A stretch of DNA of 45,134 nucleotides from Bacteroidota bacterium. GTDB taxonomy: Bacteria > Bacteroidota > Bacteroidia > Palsa-948. The notes under the pieces were generated by a model. That model was not told the origin of the DNA. It searched no databases and was given only the letters and a program-made list of their open reading frames with translations. The DNA lies in contig JACQAL010000014.1 of NCBI GenBank assembly GCA_016195025.1, positions 1-45,134 on the forward strand, given 5' to 3'. Positions 31,863 through 41,319 of this stretch are shown in pieces; positions within the stretch are counted from its first letter, which is position 1, and every line of letters starts with the position of its first letter. A program made the translations under genes and the position numbers.

Positions 31863-33843
31863 TGGTCAATTCGTATAATTCCCCCATAATATCTCTCTTC
31901 GGAAACGGAATATATTCCTGTTTGAAAGGAATAGGCGGCCACCATTCCGATAAATGATATTCCTGCGTAATCACAGCAATCATCTGATTGTTCGGAATGG
32001 AAGTAATATCCTGCGCCATGTAGCCAACCACGCGCAATTTATTTTTTTCAGGACCAATCCGCCAGATAATATAATTGGGCGTCCATTCAAACTGGTAATA
32101 ATAATACGGGCTTTTAAAAAGTTCATCATCTTTTGCGGGCGTGCGCGTGGTGAGCGCCTGGTAGCCGTTATCCCACCGGAATATTTCATACTTGGTGCTG
32201 TCAAAGTGAACGGAATCCAAACCAACGGTATACCATCGGCAATCTTTGCAAGTCATGTCCCAGTTGGTACAGGCAACAACAATGTCATCGGTTTTCTGCG
32301 CGTCCTCAACATATAAATCAGGATTTACTTTATAATATTCATTCGGCCAATAGCGGCTTGTCTTCACCAGTTCAAAATCAATTTCCGAATAATATGTTTG
32401 CGGAGAACGGGGCGCATCATTTCGTCCATCTCCTTTTTTGGTGTAACCGCTGTTGCAGGTTCTGCGGTAATTCCATTTTCCTTCATCCTGAAATAAAAGC
32501 CAGAAAGCATTCGTTAAACCATCCCACACATTGTATTTATTAATGAGTTCCGGAAATTTTATTTTGGCGGTGATTTTTCCATAGGTAAAACCAATTCTTG
32601 ATTTAATTCCCATGTTTGATTTATGCGCGTCAGATAAATTTTTATTGCCCGGGTTTATTATTTCAATTGCTTTTTTATTTTCATCGTACCGAACATTCGC
32701 GCAGGGATTTTCTGTATTGCGGATGAAATCTTTTTTTAAAGCAGTACTTGAAAATTTTTTTTCTGCCTGCTGATATTCTTCCAGCGTGTAACTTGAATCA
32801 TTCACATCTTTAAGCAGGGGAATGGTGTTCATCGGAAATTTTATTGCCGTAGTAAAAAACTGGGCGAACTGCGCATTCATGTATAAATCCTTATTCCATC
32901 CGCAACTTCCTTCAGCAGGAATTTTTCCTGCGCCCGGATATTCCAGCCCATCGGCATAAATTCCTGAAGCAAGATTCAGCGAAGCATTCACCGTAACAAA
33001 ATTTGAATCGAGAAAAACTTTTGTATCGGGAAAAGAATCTTTATTTATTTTATCTGAGAAAAACCAATAGGGAGAAATAAAATTTCCATCGGGAGAAGTT
33101 TGATTGATATGCTGAATGCAGGAAGGAATTTTTTTCAGGTCAGTTTCAGAAGTAACAACAATCATCAAACTGTATTTTCCCATTCTCGGATTTCTTTTCC
33201 AGCGGTTATTTTCTTCTGACTTGGAATCATTATTTTTCAAACTCCATTTTGCATCAAGAATTAATTGTTCGTCAATACTCAGTTTATTTTGTTTTGCCTT
33301 AGCAACAATGGAGGCATACCATTCTTTTGTGGCTTTAATATTTTTTACCGTCTTATGAATGCTGTCTTCATTAGAAAAAGATTTTTCAAACGGCTGCCCG
33401 AAATATTTTTTTTCATTGCGCGGATTGCCGATAATTTTTATAGAGTCCGTAATTTTTTCCTCAATGGAGGAAACAGATTTAAATCCCGTCACCGTATCTT
33501 CCCATGAACCGTAAAAATTTTCAGAAGCCAGAGGGTTATGAAGTTTTGTCGTGTCTTTATTCTCGGGGAACTTATAACTTTCATTCTGATAATAAATTTT
33601 ATAAAAATATTTTTTGCTTCTGTTTCCTTTAACATCAAAGGAAATTTTAAAATTCCCGGAAGGAATCTGCCTCTTCGTTGGAATTTCTATTCCCCTGTAA
33701 AGGGCTTCCGTTAAATCTGCCTGCATAATATGATTGGTGAATTTCCCAAAATCATATTCTACATTCATGATTTCAGTTTTCCGGCAGGAAGAAAAAGAAA
33801 TAATAATAAATGAAAAAGTTATAAGGCGGCAGAAAAGTTTCAC
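31855..33843 (-). CDS. GH16-like lipoprotein
   Basis: This 662-aa protein begins with a signal peptide and lipobox-like SFSSC (Cys about residue 20), so it is probably a lipoprotein. The C-terminal 270 residues resemble a family 16 glycoside hydrolase/lectin jelly roll: SRIGFTYGKITAKIKFP, then YSEIDFELVK, which fits the ExDxE catalytic motif, and YYYQFEWTPNYIIWRIG near the end. The N-terminal 370 residues are not recognised. It is the first gene of an operon with two GT-C transferases, so a role in trimming or remodelling the glycan they make is likely but unproven. If the motif is not catalytic, a sugar-binding role is the alternative. Confidence 0.72.
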   Translation of the reverse strand: MKLFCRLITFSFIIISFSSCRKTEIMNVEYDFGKFTNHIMQADLTEALYRGIEIPTKRQIPSGNFKISFDVKGNRSKKYFYKIYYQNESYKFPENKDTTKLHNPLASENFYGSWEDTVTGFKSVSSIEEKITDSIKIIGNPRNEKKYFGQPFEKSFSNEDSIHKTVKNIKATKEWYASIVAKAKQNKLSIDEQLILDAKWSLKNNDSKSEENNRWKRNPRMGKYSLMIVVTSETDLKKIPSCIQHINQTSPDGNFISPYWFFSDKINKDSFPDTKVFLDSNFVTVNASLNLASGIYADGLEYPGAGKIPAEGSCGWNKDLYMNAQFAQFFTTAIKFPMNTIPLLKDVNDSSYTLEEYQQAEKKFSSTALKKDFIRNTENPCANVRYDENKKAIEIINPGNKNLSDAHKSNMGIKSRIGFTYGKITAKIKFPELINKYNVWDGLTNAFWLLFQDEGKWNYRRTCNSGYTKKGDGRNDAPRSPQTYYSEIDFELVKTSRYWPNEYYKVNPDLYVEDAQKTDDIVVACTNWDMTCKDCRWYTVGLDSVHFDSTKYEIFRWDNGYQALTTRTPAKDDELFKSPYYYYQFEWTPNYIIWRIGPEKNKLRVVGYMAQDITSIPNNQMIAVITQEYHLSEWWPPIPFKQEYIPFPKRDIMGELYELTIE

Positions 33844-33872
33844 TGTAAAAATTTTGTAAATGTAAAGTAAAA

Positions 33873-35666
33873 TTAAACCCGCTCTTTCTCTTCCATTCGC
33901 CTGCGGATATCTTCCAGTTCTCCTTTGGGAATTGCGCTGATGAGCCGCTGGGTATATTCGGTTTTAGGATTTGCATAAATGGAATCCGATTCTCCCATTT
34001 CCACAATTTTTCCCTGCTCCATCACCAGCATGCGGTCGCTCATGAATTTTGCCACCGATAAATCATGCGTAATGAAAATATAAGTAAACAAAAATTCTTT
34101 TTGCAACTGCCGGAGAAGATTCAGCACTTGCGCCTGAATAGATACATCGAGCGCGGAAACGGACTCATCGCAAATAATAAAGCGCGGATTGAGTGCCAGC
34201 GCGCGCGCAATGCAAATGCGCTGCCGCTGCCCGCCCGAAAATTCATGCGGGTAGCGGTAAAAATGCGATTCGTCCATGTTTACTTTTTTCAGAAGTTCTA
34301 TTGCCCAGTTTTTTCTTTCCCAATCGGAATGATAAAGTTTATGCACGTGCATGGGTTCGGTAATGGCTTCGCCAATGGTGATGCGGGGATTCAAAGAAGA
34401 GTAGGGGTCCTGAAAAATAATCTGCATGTGCCTGCGCAGCGGGCGCAGTTGGTTGATGGATAATTCCATTATGTTTTTTCCTTCAAATGAAATTTCTCCT
34501 TCGGAAGGTTCTATTAACCGCAGAATAGTTCTGCCGAGCGTGGTTTTTCCGCAGCCGGATTCTCCCACGAGACCGAGCGTTTCACCCGGGTAAACATCGA
34601 ACGAAACATCGTCCACTGCTTTCACAAATTCTTTCGAGCGTCCGAAAATTCCTTTGCGTACGGGAAAATATTTTTTCAGATGTTTTATTTCGAGAATCGG
34701 CTTCTGAGAATAAATTTCTTTATGCCTGTTTTCGCGCTCGCGCCTCGATATAATTAATTTGCTGGTCACTTGCTCAATGGTGAACTGGCTTTCGGTGAGT
34801 GTTCCGTCTTCGCGCGTTAACATGAAATCAGAAATCGTAGGCAGCCAATGATACCTTCTGTTCAGAGGAGGGCGGCAGGCAAGCAGCCCTTTTGTGTAAG
34901 GATGCTGCGGGTTGGCAAAAATTTTCCAAACACTTCCTTCTTCCACAATTCTTCCCTTGTACATTACAATCACGCGGTCGGCAAGTTCGGCAATCACGCC
35001 AAGGTCATGCGTGATGAACATGATAGACACATCGCGTTCGCGCTGAAGTTTTTTCAGCAGTTCCAAAATGGTGTGTTCAACGGTTACATCGAGCGCTGTG
35101 GTGGGTTCATCGGCTATGAGAATTGCAGGGTTGCAGGAAATTGCCATGGCAATCATGATGCGTTGGCGCTGCCCGCCCGAAAGTTGATGCGGGTAAGTAG
35201 CATACATTTCTTCGGGACGGGGCAACTGCACTTCGCGAAAAAGTTCAATTGTTTTTTGTTTGGCGGTTTTTAGCGTGCACTTTTGGTGAAGGAGAATGGC
35301 TTCCGCCACCTGGTCTCCGCAACTGTAAACCGGGTTGAGCGAAGTCATTGGCTCCTGAAATATCATCGCGATTTCGTTTCCGCGATAGAGGCGCAGTTGT
35401 TCTTCGGGAATACTTGCCAAATCAACCGCTCCGTGCTTCTTGCTGTGATAAATCATTTCTCCGCCAGTAATTTTTCCTGGCGGACTTTTTATCAAATGCA
35501 TGATTGAAAGTGCTGTCACTGATTTTCCCGTGCCCGATTCTCCGACAATGCCAAGAATTTCTCCTTTGTGAAGCATGAAAGAAATTCCGTTCACCGCGCG
35601 CACGGTTTCATCTTCCGTGCGGAATTCGGTAACAAGATTTTTTACTTCGAGTAATCTGGGTCCCAT
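33873..35666 (-). CDS. Fused double ABC ATPase of oligopeptide-transporter type
   Basis: This 597-aa protein has two complete ABC domains. The first has Walker A GESGTGKS, signature [12 protein letters not shown] and Walker [13 protein letters not shown]; the second has [20 protein letters not shown] and [12 protein letters not shown]. The pattern is that of the Dpp/Opp/Gsi family (DppD and DppF fused), whose permeases import peptides or related compounds. No permease or binding-protein gene is adjacent, so partners must be elsewhere. I use the ATG at 35666, where [11 protein letters not shown] fits the family start, rather than the upstream TTG. It diverges from atpG. Confidence 0.9.
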   Translation of the reverse strand: MGPRLLEVKNLVTEFRTEDETVRAVNGISFMLHKGEILGIVGESGTGKSVTALSIMHLIKSPPGKITGGEMIYHSKKHGAVDLASIPEEQLRLYRGNEIAMIFQEPMTSLNPVYSCGDQVAEAILLHQKCTLKTAKQKTIELFREVQLPRPEEMYATYPHQLSGGQRQRIMIAMAISCNPAILIADEPTTALDVTVEHTILELLKKLQRERDVSIMFITHDLGVIAELADRVIVMYKGRIVEEGSVWKIFANPQHPYTKGLLACRPPLNRRYHWLPTISDFMLTREDGTLTESQFTIEQVTSKLIISRRERENRHKEIYSQKPILEIKHLKKYFPVRKGIFGRSKEFVKAVDDVSFDVYPGETLGLVGESGCGKTTLGRTILRLIEPSEGEISFEGKNIMELSINQLRPLRRHMQIIFQDPYSSLNPRITIGEAITEPMHVHKLYHSDWERKNWAIELLKKVNMDESHFYRYPHEFSGGQRQRICIARALALNPRFIICDESVSALDVSIQAQVLNLLRQLQKEFLFTYIFITHDLSVAKFMSDRMLVMEQGKIVEMGESDSIYANPKTEYTQRLISAIPKGELEDIRRRMEEKERV

Positions 35667-35806
35667 AATGGGGCGAAGACGCAATTGAATGTTGGCTAAT
35701 TTACATTTTATCTTGTTAACAAAAACGGATTGGCAATTCTTTTTATCTTCGCTCGCCTTTTAAATTTAATTTATAATCTATAATTTTTAATTCATAATTT
35801 CCTGCT

Positions 35807-36694
35807 ATGCCGAGTTTAAAAGAAGTCCGCACGAGAATTGCTTCCACCATTTCCACGCAGCAAATCACCAGCGCCATGAAAATGGTGAGCGCTGCCAAAC
35901 TCAAGCGCGCGCAGGATGCCATTCTTCAACTTCGACCGTATGCGGCAAAACTGAAAAGCATTCTTGAAAATGTTACCTCTTCATCGGGCGGAGCCTCCGG
36001 TGGAGTTTTTGCAAAAGAAAGGTCGGTGAAAAATGTTTTGCTGGTGGCAATTACTTCCAACCGCGGGCTATGCGGGGCATTCAATTCAAATGTTATTAAA
36101 ACTGCAAACCGGCTGATACGCGAAGAATACAAAGGAACAAAGGTGAGCGTGATTTCCATCGGCAGAAAAGCAAATGACTATTTTAAAAAAACCGAATACG
36201 GAATTGTGGGCTCGGATTTGCCGCGGGGATTGAATGAACTTTTCGACCACCTGACTTTTGAAAAAGTGCTGCCTGTTGCCGAAACCATTATGAAACGTTT
36301 TTCTGAAGGACAATTCGACAAAGTGGAATTAATTTATAACCAGTTTAAAAATGCCGCTTCGCAAATGATTTCGGTGGAGCAATTTCTTCCGGTGGCAAAA
36401 CCTGCTCAGGAAAAACAAGAAAAACAAGTTTCGGTAGATTATATTTATGAACCTTCGCAGGAAGAAATCATAAAAGATTTAATTCCCAATGCGCTGAAAA
36501 CACAACTCTACAAAGCGCTGCGCGATTCGCTTGCATCAGAGCATGGCGCGCGCATGACGGCAATGCATAAAGCCACCGACAATGCAGGAGAAATTCTTCG
36601 CGACCTTCGCCTTACTTACAACAAAGCCCGCCAGGCAACCATCACAAAAGAAATTCTGGAAATTGTTGGCGGAGCGGAAGCATTGAAGAACTAA
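35807..36694 (+). CDS. atpG: ATP synthase gamma subunit
   Basis: AtpG (295 aa) is the rotor stalk of F1-ATPase. The N-terminal helix MPSLKEVRTRIASTISTQQI and KMVSAAKLKRAQ, the middle SNRGLCGAFN and the C-terminal AMHKATDNAGEILRDLRLTYNKARQATITKEI-type block are characteristic (the last runs to VGGAEAL). The length is standard. In most Bacteroidota atpG follows atpA within the atp cluster, but here no other atp gene is in the window and the upstream neighbour is a divergent ABC ATPase. The gene itself looks intact. Confidence 0.97.
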   Translation: MPSLKEVRTRIASTISTQQITSAMKMVSAAKLKRAQDAILQLRPYAAKLKSILENVTSSSGGASGGVFAKERSVKNVLLVAITSNRGLCGAFNSNVIKTANRLIREEYKGTKVSVISIGRKANDYFKKTEYGIVGSDLPRGLNELFDHLTFEKVLPVAETIMKRFSEGQFDKVELIYNQFKNAASQMISVEQFLPVAKPAQEKQEKQVSVDYIYEPSQEEIIKDLIPNALKTQLYKALRDSLASEHGARMTAMHKATDNAGEILRDLRLTYNKARQATITKEILEIVGGAEALKN

Positions 36695-36696
36695 GA

Positions 36697-36768
36697 AGTA
36701 AGATTTTAGAAGTGAGAAGTGAAATGCGGTATTTACTTTTAACTTCTCACTTTCAACTTTTCACTTTT
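36697..36768. repeat. AGAAGTGAGAAGTG inverted repeat between atpG and the TonB-C gene
   Basis: TTTAGAAGTGAGAAGTGAAA on the left and TTAACTTCTCACTTTCAAC with TTTTCACTTTTT on the right form imperfect inverted arms. It lies between convergent genes and could terminate both. The motif is microsatellite-like, as at 38083. Confidence 0.6.
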
Positions 36769-37161
36769 TCAATGCGCCTTCACCGGAAAATCCATTATCA
36801 GGTTTGATTTCACCTTCACGCCCATTGTTACACCCGGAGCGAATTTTAATTTCTCCAAAAGTTTTTTTACTTCATTGCCAACTCCCGAGCCAACATCGCT
36901 GAGGATTTTTATATTTTTTATGGTACTGTCGGGCATCACATCAAAACTTAATTCCACCGTTCCTTCAATATATTTTTTCTTTGCCTCTTCGGAATATTTT
37001 GTGTTGTACAAAACATAGTTATATAATTCCTGTTCGCCTTTGGGATAATGCGCTTCCTGCGATGAAGTCACCGTCATATTTTGTTTATCGGAAGAAGAAC
37101 TGCTTTGAGAAAAGCAATAAGAAGAAAACAGCAGGCAGAAAAGAGAAAAGAATTTTTTCAT
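36769..37161 (-). CDS. Exported TonB C-terminal domain protein
   Basis: This 130-aa protein has a signal peptide ending near SYCFSQ (residue 19), a Ser-rich spacer, and a TonB-C domain: HYPKGEQELYNYVLYN, then YIEGTVELSFDVMPDS and KLKFAPGVTMGVKV. Full TonB has a membrane anchor and Pro-rich linker, both absent here, so this is a free periplasmic domain of the kind often found in Bacteroidota. It overlaps the purN stop by 4 bp and is probably co-transcribed with purN. Its partner is unknown. Confidence 0.8.
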   Translation of the reverse strand: MKKFFSLFCLLFSSYCFSQSSSSSDKQNMTVTSSQEAHYPKGEQELYNYVLYNTKYSEEAKKKYIEGTVELSFDVMPDSTIKNIKILSDVGSGVGNEVKKLLEKLKFAPGVTMGVKVKSNLIMDFPVKAH

Positions 37162-37727
37162 GATTTGTTTTTTAAAAGTTGTTCAATCGTTTTCGGGTAC
37201 CACGCATGCTCGAGTTGATGAATTTTTTTTGCCAGCGATTCGGAAGTTTCATTTTTCTCCACTTCGCATTTCTTTTGTAAAATAATTTCTCCTTCATCGT
37301 AATGCTCGTTCAGAAAATGAATTGTGATGCCGCTTTCCTTTTCTCCTGCGTCAATCACCGCTTTGTGAACGTTCAATCCATACATTCCTTTGCCTCCAAA
37401 TTTAGGAAGAAGCGCGGGATGAATATTTACAATCTTATTTGGAAATGCGTGAAGGATGCTATCGGGAATTTTCCACAGAAAGCCGGCACAAATAATCAAA
37501 TCAATTTTTTCGTCCTGTAATTTTTTCAGCAAATGATTCTCGTTAGAAAATCCTTCCTTATTAATAAGGAAGGATGGAATATTGCTTTGCCGGGCGCGGT
37601 TCAAAACATTTGCTTTGGGGTTATTGCAAACAATTAAACTTATTTTTACCTTACTTCCCCTGAAATAATCAATAATATGCTGAGCATTAGTGCCTTCTCC
37701 CGAAGCGAAAATCGCAAGCCGTTTCAT
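37158..37727 (-). CDS. purN: Phosphoribosylglycinamide formyltransferase PurN
   Basis: PurN (189 aa) transfers a formyl group from formyl-tetrahydrofolate to GAR in purine synthesis. The N-terminal FASGEGTNAQ binds the phosphate. The catalytic region is NIHPALLPKFGGKGMYG with the Asn and His, and the Asp is in EHYDEGEIILQ. The length is standard. It diverges from acpP with 86 bp between, where the acpP promoter lies. Confidence 0.95.
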   Translation of the reverse strand: MKRLAIFASGEGTNAQHIIDYFRGSKVKISLIVCNNPKANVLNRARQSNIPSFLINKEGFSNENHLLKKLQDEKIDLIICAGFLWKIPDSILHAFPNKIVNIHPALLPKFGGKGMYGLNVHKAVIDAGEKESGITIHFLNEHYDEGEIILQKKCEVEKNETSESLAKKIHQLEHAWYPKTIEQLLKNKS

Positions 37728-37757
37728 ATATAAGAAGTAAACCTACTAAAATTCTTT

Positions 37758-37787
37758 TTTGCCGTTAAAACGGAACTTATATCTTTG
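37758..37787 (+). promoter_or_regulatory. Promoter of acpP (TTTG-N18-TATCTTTG)
   Basis: TTTG (37758-37761), 18 bases and TATCTTTG (37780-37787) match the Bacteroidota primary-sigma promoter. The acpP ATG is 26 nt downstream. Confidence 0.78.
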
Positions 37788-37813
37788 CCGGACAATTTCA
37801 AAATCTCATTCAA

Positions 37814-38059
37814 ATGACAAAAGTAGCAGACATTGACGCAAAAGTTAAAGCCATCATTGCCGACAAACTCGGAGTGGATGAAAAAGAAATTACTCCGCAG
37901 GCAAGTTTTACCAATGACCTTGGCGCTGATTCGCTCGATACCGTTGAACTCATCATGGAGTTTGAAAAGGAATTCAACATTGCAATTCCTGACGAGCAGG
38001 CAGAAAAAATCAGTACCGTTGGCGAAGCCATCGAGTATATTAAGAAGAACATTAAATAA
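37814..38059 (+). CDS. acpP: Acyl carrier protein
   Basis: AcpP (81 aa) carries acyl chains on a phosphopantetheine arm during fatty acid synthesis. The attachment serine is S40 in [16 protein letters not shown]. Charge and length are typical: acidic, four helices, ending EYIKKNIK. It is followed by fabF after 93 bp, the classic pairing, and has its own strong promoter. Confidence 0.98.
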   Translation: MTKVADIDAKVKAIIADKLGVDEKEITPQASFTNDLGADSLDTVELIMEFEKEFNIAIPDEQAEKISTVGEAIEYIKKNIK

Positions 38060-38082
38060 TTTTTCTTTTTGAAGATAAACCT

Positions 38083-38139
38083 GAAAGTCAAAAGTCAGAA
38101 GTGTGCATTATCTTTTGGCTTTTGACTTTTGGCATTTAT
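38083..38139. repeat. AAAGTCAAAAGTCAGAAGT inverted repeat between acpP and fabF
   Basis: AAAGTCAAAAGTCAGAAGTG on the left is answered by CTTTTGGCTTTTGACTTTTG on the right, about 12 bp apart. It may act as a processing or attenuation stem so that acpP is made in excess over fabF. Confidence 0.65.
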
Positions 38140-38152
38140 CAGCATTGCTGAA

Positions 38153-39403
38153 ATGGAATTAAAACGGGTTGTCATAACAGGCATTGGCGCAGTTACTCCG
38201 CTCGGGAATAATGTTTCCGATTATTGGAATGCATTAGTGAACGGAGTCAGCGGTGCTGCGCGCATTAGTCGGTTCAATCCCGAAAAATTCAAAACACAGT
38301 TTGCCTGCGAAGTAAAAAATTTCAAAGCCGAAGAACATTTCGACCGCAAAGAAGCCCGCAAGCTCGATCCGTATTCTCACTATGGAATTGTTGCCGCAAC
38401 GCAGGCATTTAACGATTCGGGATTGGATAAAGAAAAAATAAATCTTGACCGCTGCGGAGTTATCTGGGGTTCAGGCATTGGCGGGCTTGAAACTTTTCAG
38501 CAGGAAGTTTCCGGTTTTGCGAAAGGCGATGGCACTCCGCGCTTCAATCCGTTCTTCATTCCAAAAATGATTGCGGATATTTGTGCGGGACATATTTCTA
38601 TTCTCTACAGTTTTCGCGGACCAAACTATACCACTTGTTCCGCCTGCGCATCTTCCACCAACGCAATGATTGACGCGTTCAATTATATCCGCCTTGGAAA
38701 AGCCGATGTGTTTATCACAGGCGGTTCCGAAGCGGCAGTGAATGAATCAGGCGTTGGAGGATTTAACGCAATGCACGCGCTCTCGGTGCGAAATGATTCT
38801 CCGCAAACGGCTTCGCGTCCGTTCGATAAAGACCGTGATGGATTTGTTTTAGGCGAAGGCGCAGGCGCGTTGATTCTCGAAGAACTTGAACACGCAAAAG
38901 CGCGCGGTGCAAAAATTTATGCCGAAGTTGCCGGAGGAGGAATGACTGCCGATGCGCATCACATCACTGCTCCGCATCCCGAAGGTTTGGGTGCGCTCAA
39001 CGTAATGCGAAACGCCTTGAGCGATGCAAATATGAAACCGGATGAAATAGATTACATCAACGTTCACGGAACTTCCACTCCGCTTGGCGACATTGCCGAA
39101 TCAAAAGCCATCAAAGGAGTTTTTGGCGAGAGCGCATATAAATTAAATATCTCTTCCACGAAATCAATGACCGGGCATTTGCTCGGAGCGGCAGGAGCAA
39201 TCGAAGCCATTGCTTCCATTCTTGCTGTGAAAAATGATATTGTTCCTCCTACAATAAATCATTTCACCGATGACCCTGAGTTTGATACGAAACTAAATTT
39301 CACTTTCAACAAAGCGCAGAAAAGAATTGTTCGTGCAGCTTTGAGCAACACCTTTGGTTTTGGCGGGCATAATGCTTCGGTGATTGTGAAAAAATTCCAG
39401 TAA
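38153..39403 (+). CDS. fabF: Beta-ketoacyl-ACP synthase II (FabF)
   Basis: FabF (416 aa) condenses malonyl-ACP with acyl-ACP in chain elongation. The catalytic Cys is C165 in TTCSACASSTNAM. The two active-site His lie in NVHGTSTPLGD and MTGHLLGAAGA, and the Lys in TKSMTGH. The ATG at 38153 (MELKRVVITG) is the family start; an upstream TTG in the repeat is unlikely. In related genomes rnc follows fabF, but here a cyclophilin gene does. Confidence 0.97.
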   Translation: MELKRVVITGIGAVTPLGNNVSDYWNALVNGVSGAARISRFNPEKFKTQFACEVKNFKAEEHFDRKEARKLDPYSHYGIVAATQAFNDSGLDKEKINLDRCGVIWGSGIGGLETFQQEVSGFAKGDGTPRFNPFFIPKMIADICAGHISILYSFRGPNYTTCSACASSTNAMIDAFNYIRLGKADVFITGGSEAAVNESGVGGFNAMHALSVRNDSPQTASRPFDKDRDGFVLGEGAGALILEELEHAKARGAKIYAEVAGGGMTADAHHITAPHPEGLGALNVMRNALSDANMKPDEIDYINVHGTSTPLGDIAESKAIKGVFGESAYKLNISSTKSMTGHLLGAAGAIEAIASILAVKNDIVPPTINHFTDDPEFDTKLNFTFNKAQKRIVRAALSNTFGFGGHNASVIVKKFQ

Positions 39404-39452
39404 GAAATTCTTGCTGCAAGATTCCAAAATTCATTGTAGTTTCGCTTTCTCT

Positions 39453-40282
39453 ATGAGAAAATTTATTTTAAAATATTCTTTGGCTGTTTTTTCCATCTGC
39501 CATTTGCCATCTTGCATTTTACATGCTCAAGATTCCACCCGCCTCATTCTCATCGAAACTTCCTATGGAAATATTAAACTTAAACTTTACAATGAAACTT
39601 CTCTTCATCGGGATAATTTTTTAAAGTTAATCGGAAAACATTTTTACGATTCTCTTTTGTTTCACCGCGTGATAAATACATTTATGATTCAAGGCGGTGA
39701 TCCGGATTCAAAAAATGCTCCGCCTGAAAAAATGCTGGGCGATGGCGATGCGGGCTATTTAATCCCTGCTGAGTTCAATCAAAAACTTTTTCATAAACGC
39801 GGAGCGCTTGCTGCCGCGCGTGATGGCGATGAAGTGAATCCGGAGCAAAAATCATCCGGCTGCCAGTTTTACATTGTGCAGGGAAGAATTTTTACCGATA
39901 GTTTGCTCGACCTCGTGGAAAAAAGAATTACGCACATGAAAGCATATAATAATGTGGTGAAAAAACCGGAGAACAAAAAACTTCTGGAGAAATACTGGCA
40001 GTTCATGCAGCAGCAAAATCCTGACAGCATGTTCGCGGCAAAGAAAAAAATTGACGCTCTCACCGAAGAAGAATTTGCAAAACTTCCTCGTATAAATTTT
40101 CTCAAGAACAAAGAAATGCATACAAAACCATTGGCGGAGCTCCACACCTGGATGGAAGCTACACGGTGTTCGGAGAAGTAATTGAAGGAATGGATGTGGT
40201 GGATAAAATTGCTTCTGTTCCAAGAAACAGAATGGACAGACCATTGACTGATGTAAGAATGAGAATTTCTATTATCAAATAA
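39453..40282 (+). pseudogene. Exported cyclophilin-type peptidyl-prolyl isomerase, frameshifted near its end
   Basis: The N-terminal 243 residues give an exported cyclophilin: a signal peptide, ETSYGNIKLKLYNE, FHRVINTFMIQGGDP and GCQFYIVQG, with an extra helical insert (HMKAYNNVVKKPENKKLLEK to KIDALTEEEF) before the last strands. After KEMHTK the frame is lost. The neighbouring frame continues TIGGAPHLDGSYTVFGEVIE to MRISIIK and a stop at 40282. One A missing from the run at 40124-40127 explains it, as adding it gives HTKTIGG. A sequencing error in a homopolymer is likely. The signal peptide is partly encoded by a CATCTGCCATTTGCCATC repeat (39494-39522). pheS starts 3 bp after the stop. Confidence 0.88.
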
Positions 40283-40284
40283 TT

Positions 40285-41319
40285 ATGCGGGATAGAATTG
40301 ATAAGTTACTTTCTGAAATTGAAGAATTGGAAATAAAATCCAAAGAGCATCTGGAAGAATTTCGTTTGAAGTATCTGGCGAAGAAAGGAATTCTTGCTGC
40401 GATGTTTGATGATTTCAAAAATGTGGCAGTGGAAGAGAGAAAAGAAGTAGGGAAAAGATTAAATGAACTGAAAACAAAAGTTCAGGATAGATTCAACCAG
40501 CTCAAAGAAAAATTTGAAAGCACGGAAGAAACTTCTTCCGAAACAGATTTGACAAAACCTGCCGAACCGATTTATTTCGGTTCGCGCCACCCGATTTCCA
40601 TAGTGAGAAATCAGATTGTAGAAATTTTTTCTAGAATTGGTTTTACTGTGAAAGAGGATAGAGAAATTGAAGATGACTGGCATAATTTTTCCGCGCTCAA
40701 TTTGCCCGAAGACCATCCGGCAAGAGATATGCAGGATACATTCTTCGTGAAATTCCAAAATCCAAATAACAAATCCCAAATCGTTCTGCGTACGCACACT
40801 TCTTCAGTTCAAATCCGCGTGATGGAAAATTCACAGCCGCCCATCCGAAGTATTTTTCCAGGAAGAGTTTACCGCAAGGAAAATATTTCCGCGCGCGCGC
40901 ATTGTTTTTTTCACCAGGCGGAAGGATTATATGTAGATGAAACTGTTTCGTTCGCGGATTTGAAGCAAACGCTTTTATACTTTGCTCAGGAAATGTTTGG
41001 AGAGAATACAAAAATTCGTTTGCGCCCTTCTTATTTTCCGTTCACCGAGCCGAGTGCGGAAGTGGACGTGACCTGTTTCATCTGCGGAGGAAAGGGCTGC
41101 AACATTTGCAAAGGCAGCGGCTGGGTGGAAATTCTCGGATGCGGAATGGTGCACCCGAAAGTTTTAGAGAATTGCAAAATAGATTCCAAGAAGTTTACAG
41201 GCTTCGCTTTCGGAATGGGAATTGAACGCATTGCTATGCTCAAATATCAAATCAATGACATCCGTTTGTTTTATGAAAATGATATTCGCTTTCTGGAGCA
41301 GTTTAAATCAGCGCTTTAG
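40285..41319 (+). CDS. pheS: Phenylalanyl-tRNA synthetase alpha subunit
   Basis: PheS (344 aa) is the catalytic subunit of the alpha2-beta2 enzyme. After a helical N-terminal arm (residues 1-90), class II motifs appear: RHPISIVRNQIVEIFSRIGF, LRTHTSSVQIRVM, FPGRVYRKENISARAHCFFHQ and the C-terminal FGMGIERIAMLKYQI. The region around CFICGGKGCNICKGSGWVE holds four cysteines, a zinc-type insertion found in Bacteroidota PheS. Its 3' end overlaps convergent lnt by 12 bp. pheT is not adjacent. Confidence 0.97.
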   Translation: MRDRIDKLLSEIEELEIKSKEHLEEFRLKYLAKKGILAAMFDDFKNVAVEERKEVGKRLNELKTKVQDRFNQLKEKFESTEETSSETDLTKPAEPIYFGSRHPISIVRNQIVEIFSRIGFTVKEDREIEDDWHNFSALNLPEDHPARDMQDTFFVKFQNPNNKSQIVLRTHTSSVQIRVMENSQPPIRSIFPGRVYRKENISARAHCFFHQAEGLYVDETVSFADLKQTLLYFAQEMFGENTKIRLRPSYFPFTEPSAEVDVTCFICGGKGCNICKGSGWVEILGCGMVHPKVLENCKIDSKKFTGFAFGMGIERIAMLKYQINDIRLFYENDIRFLEQFKSAL

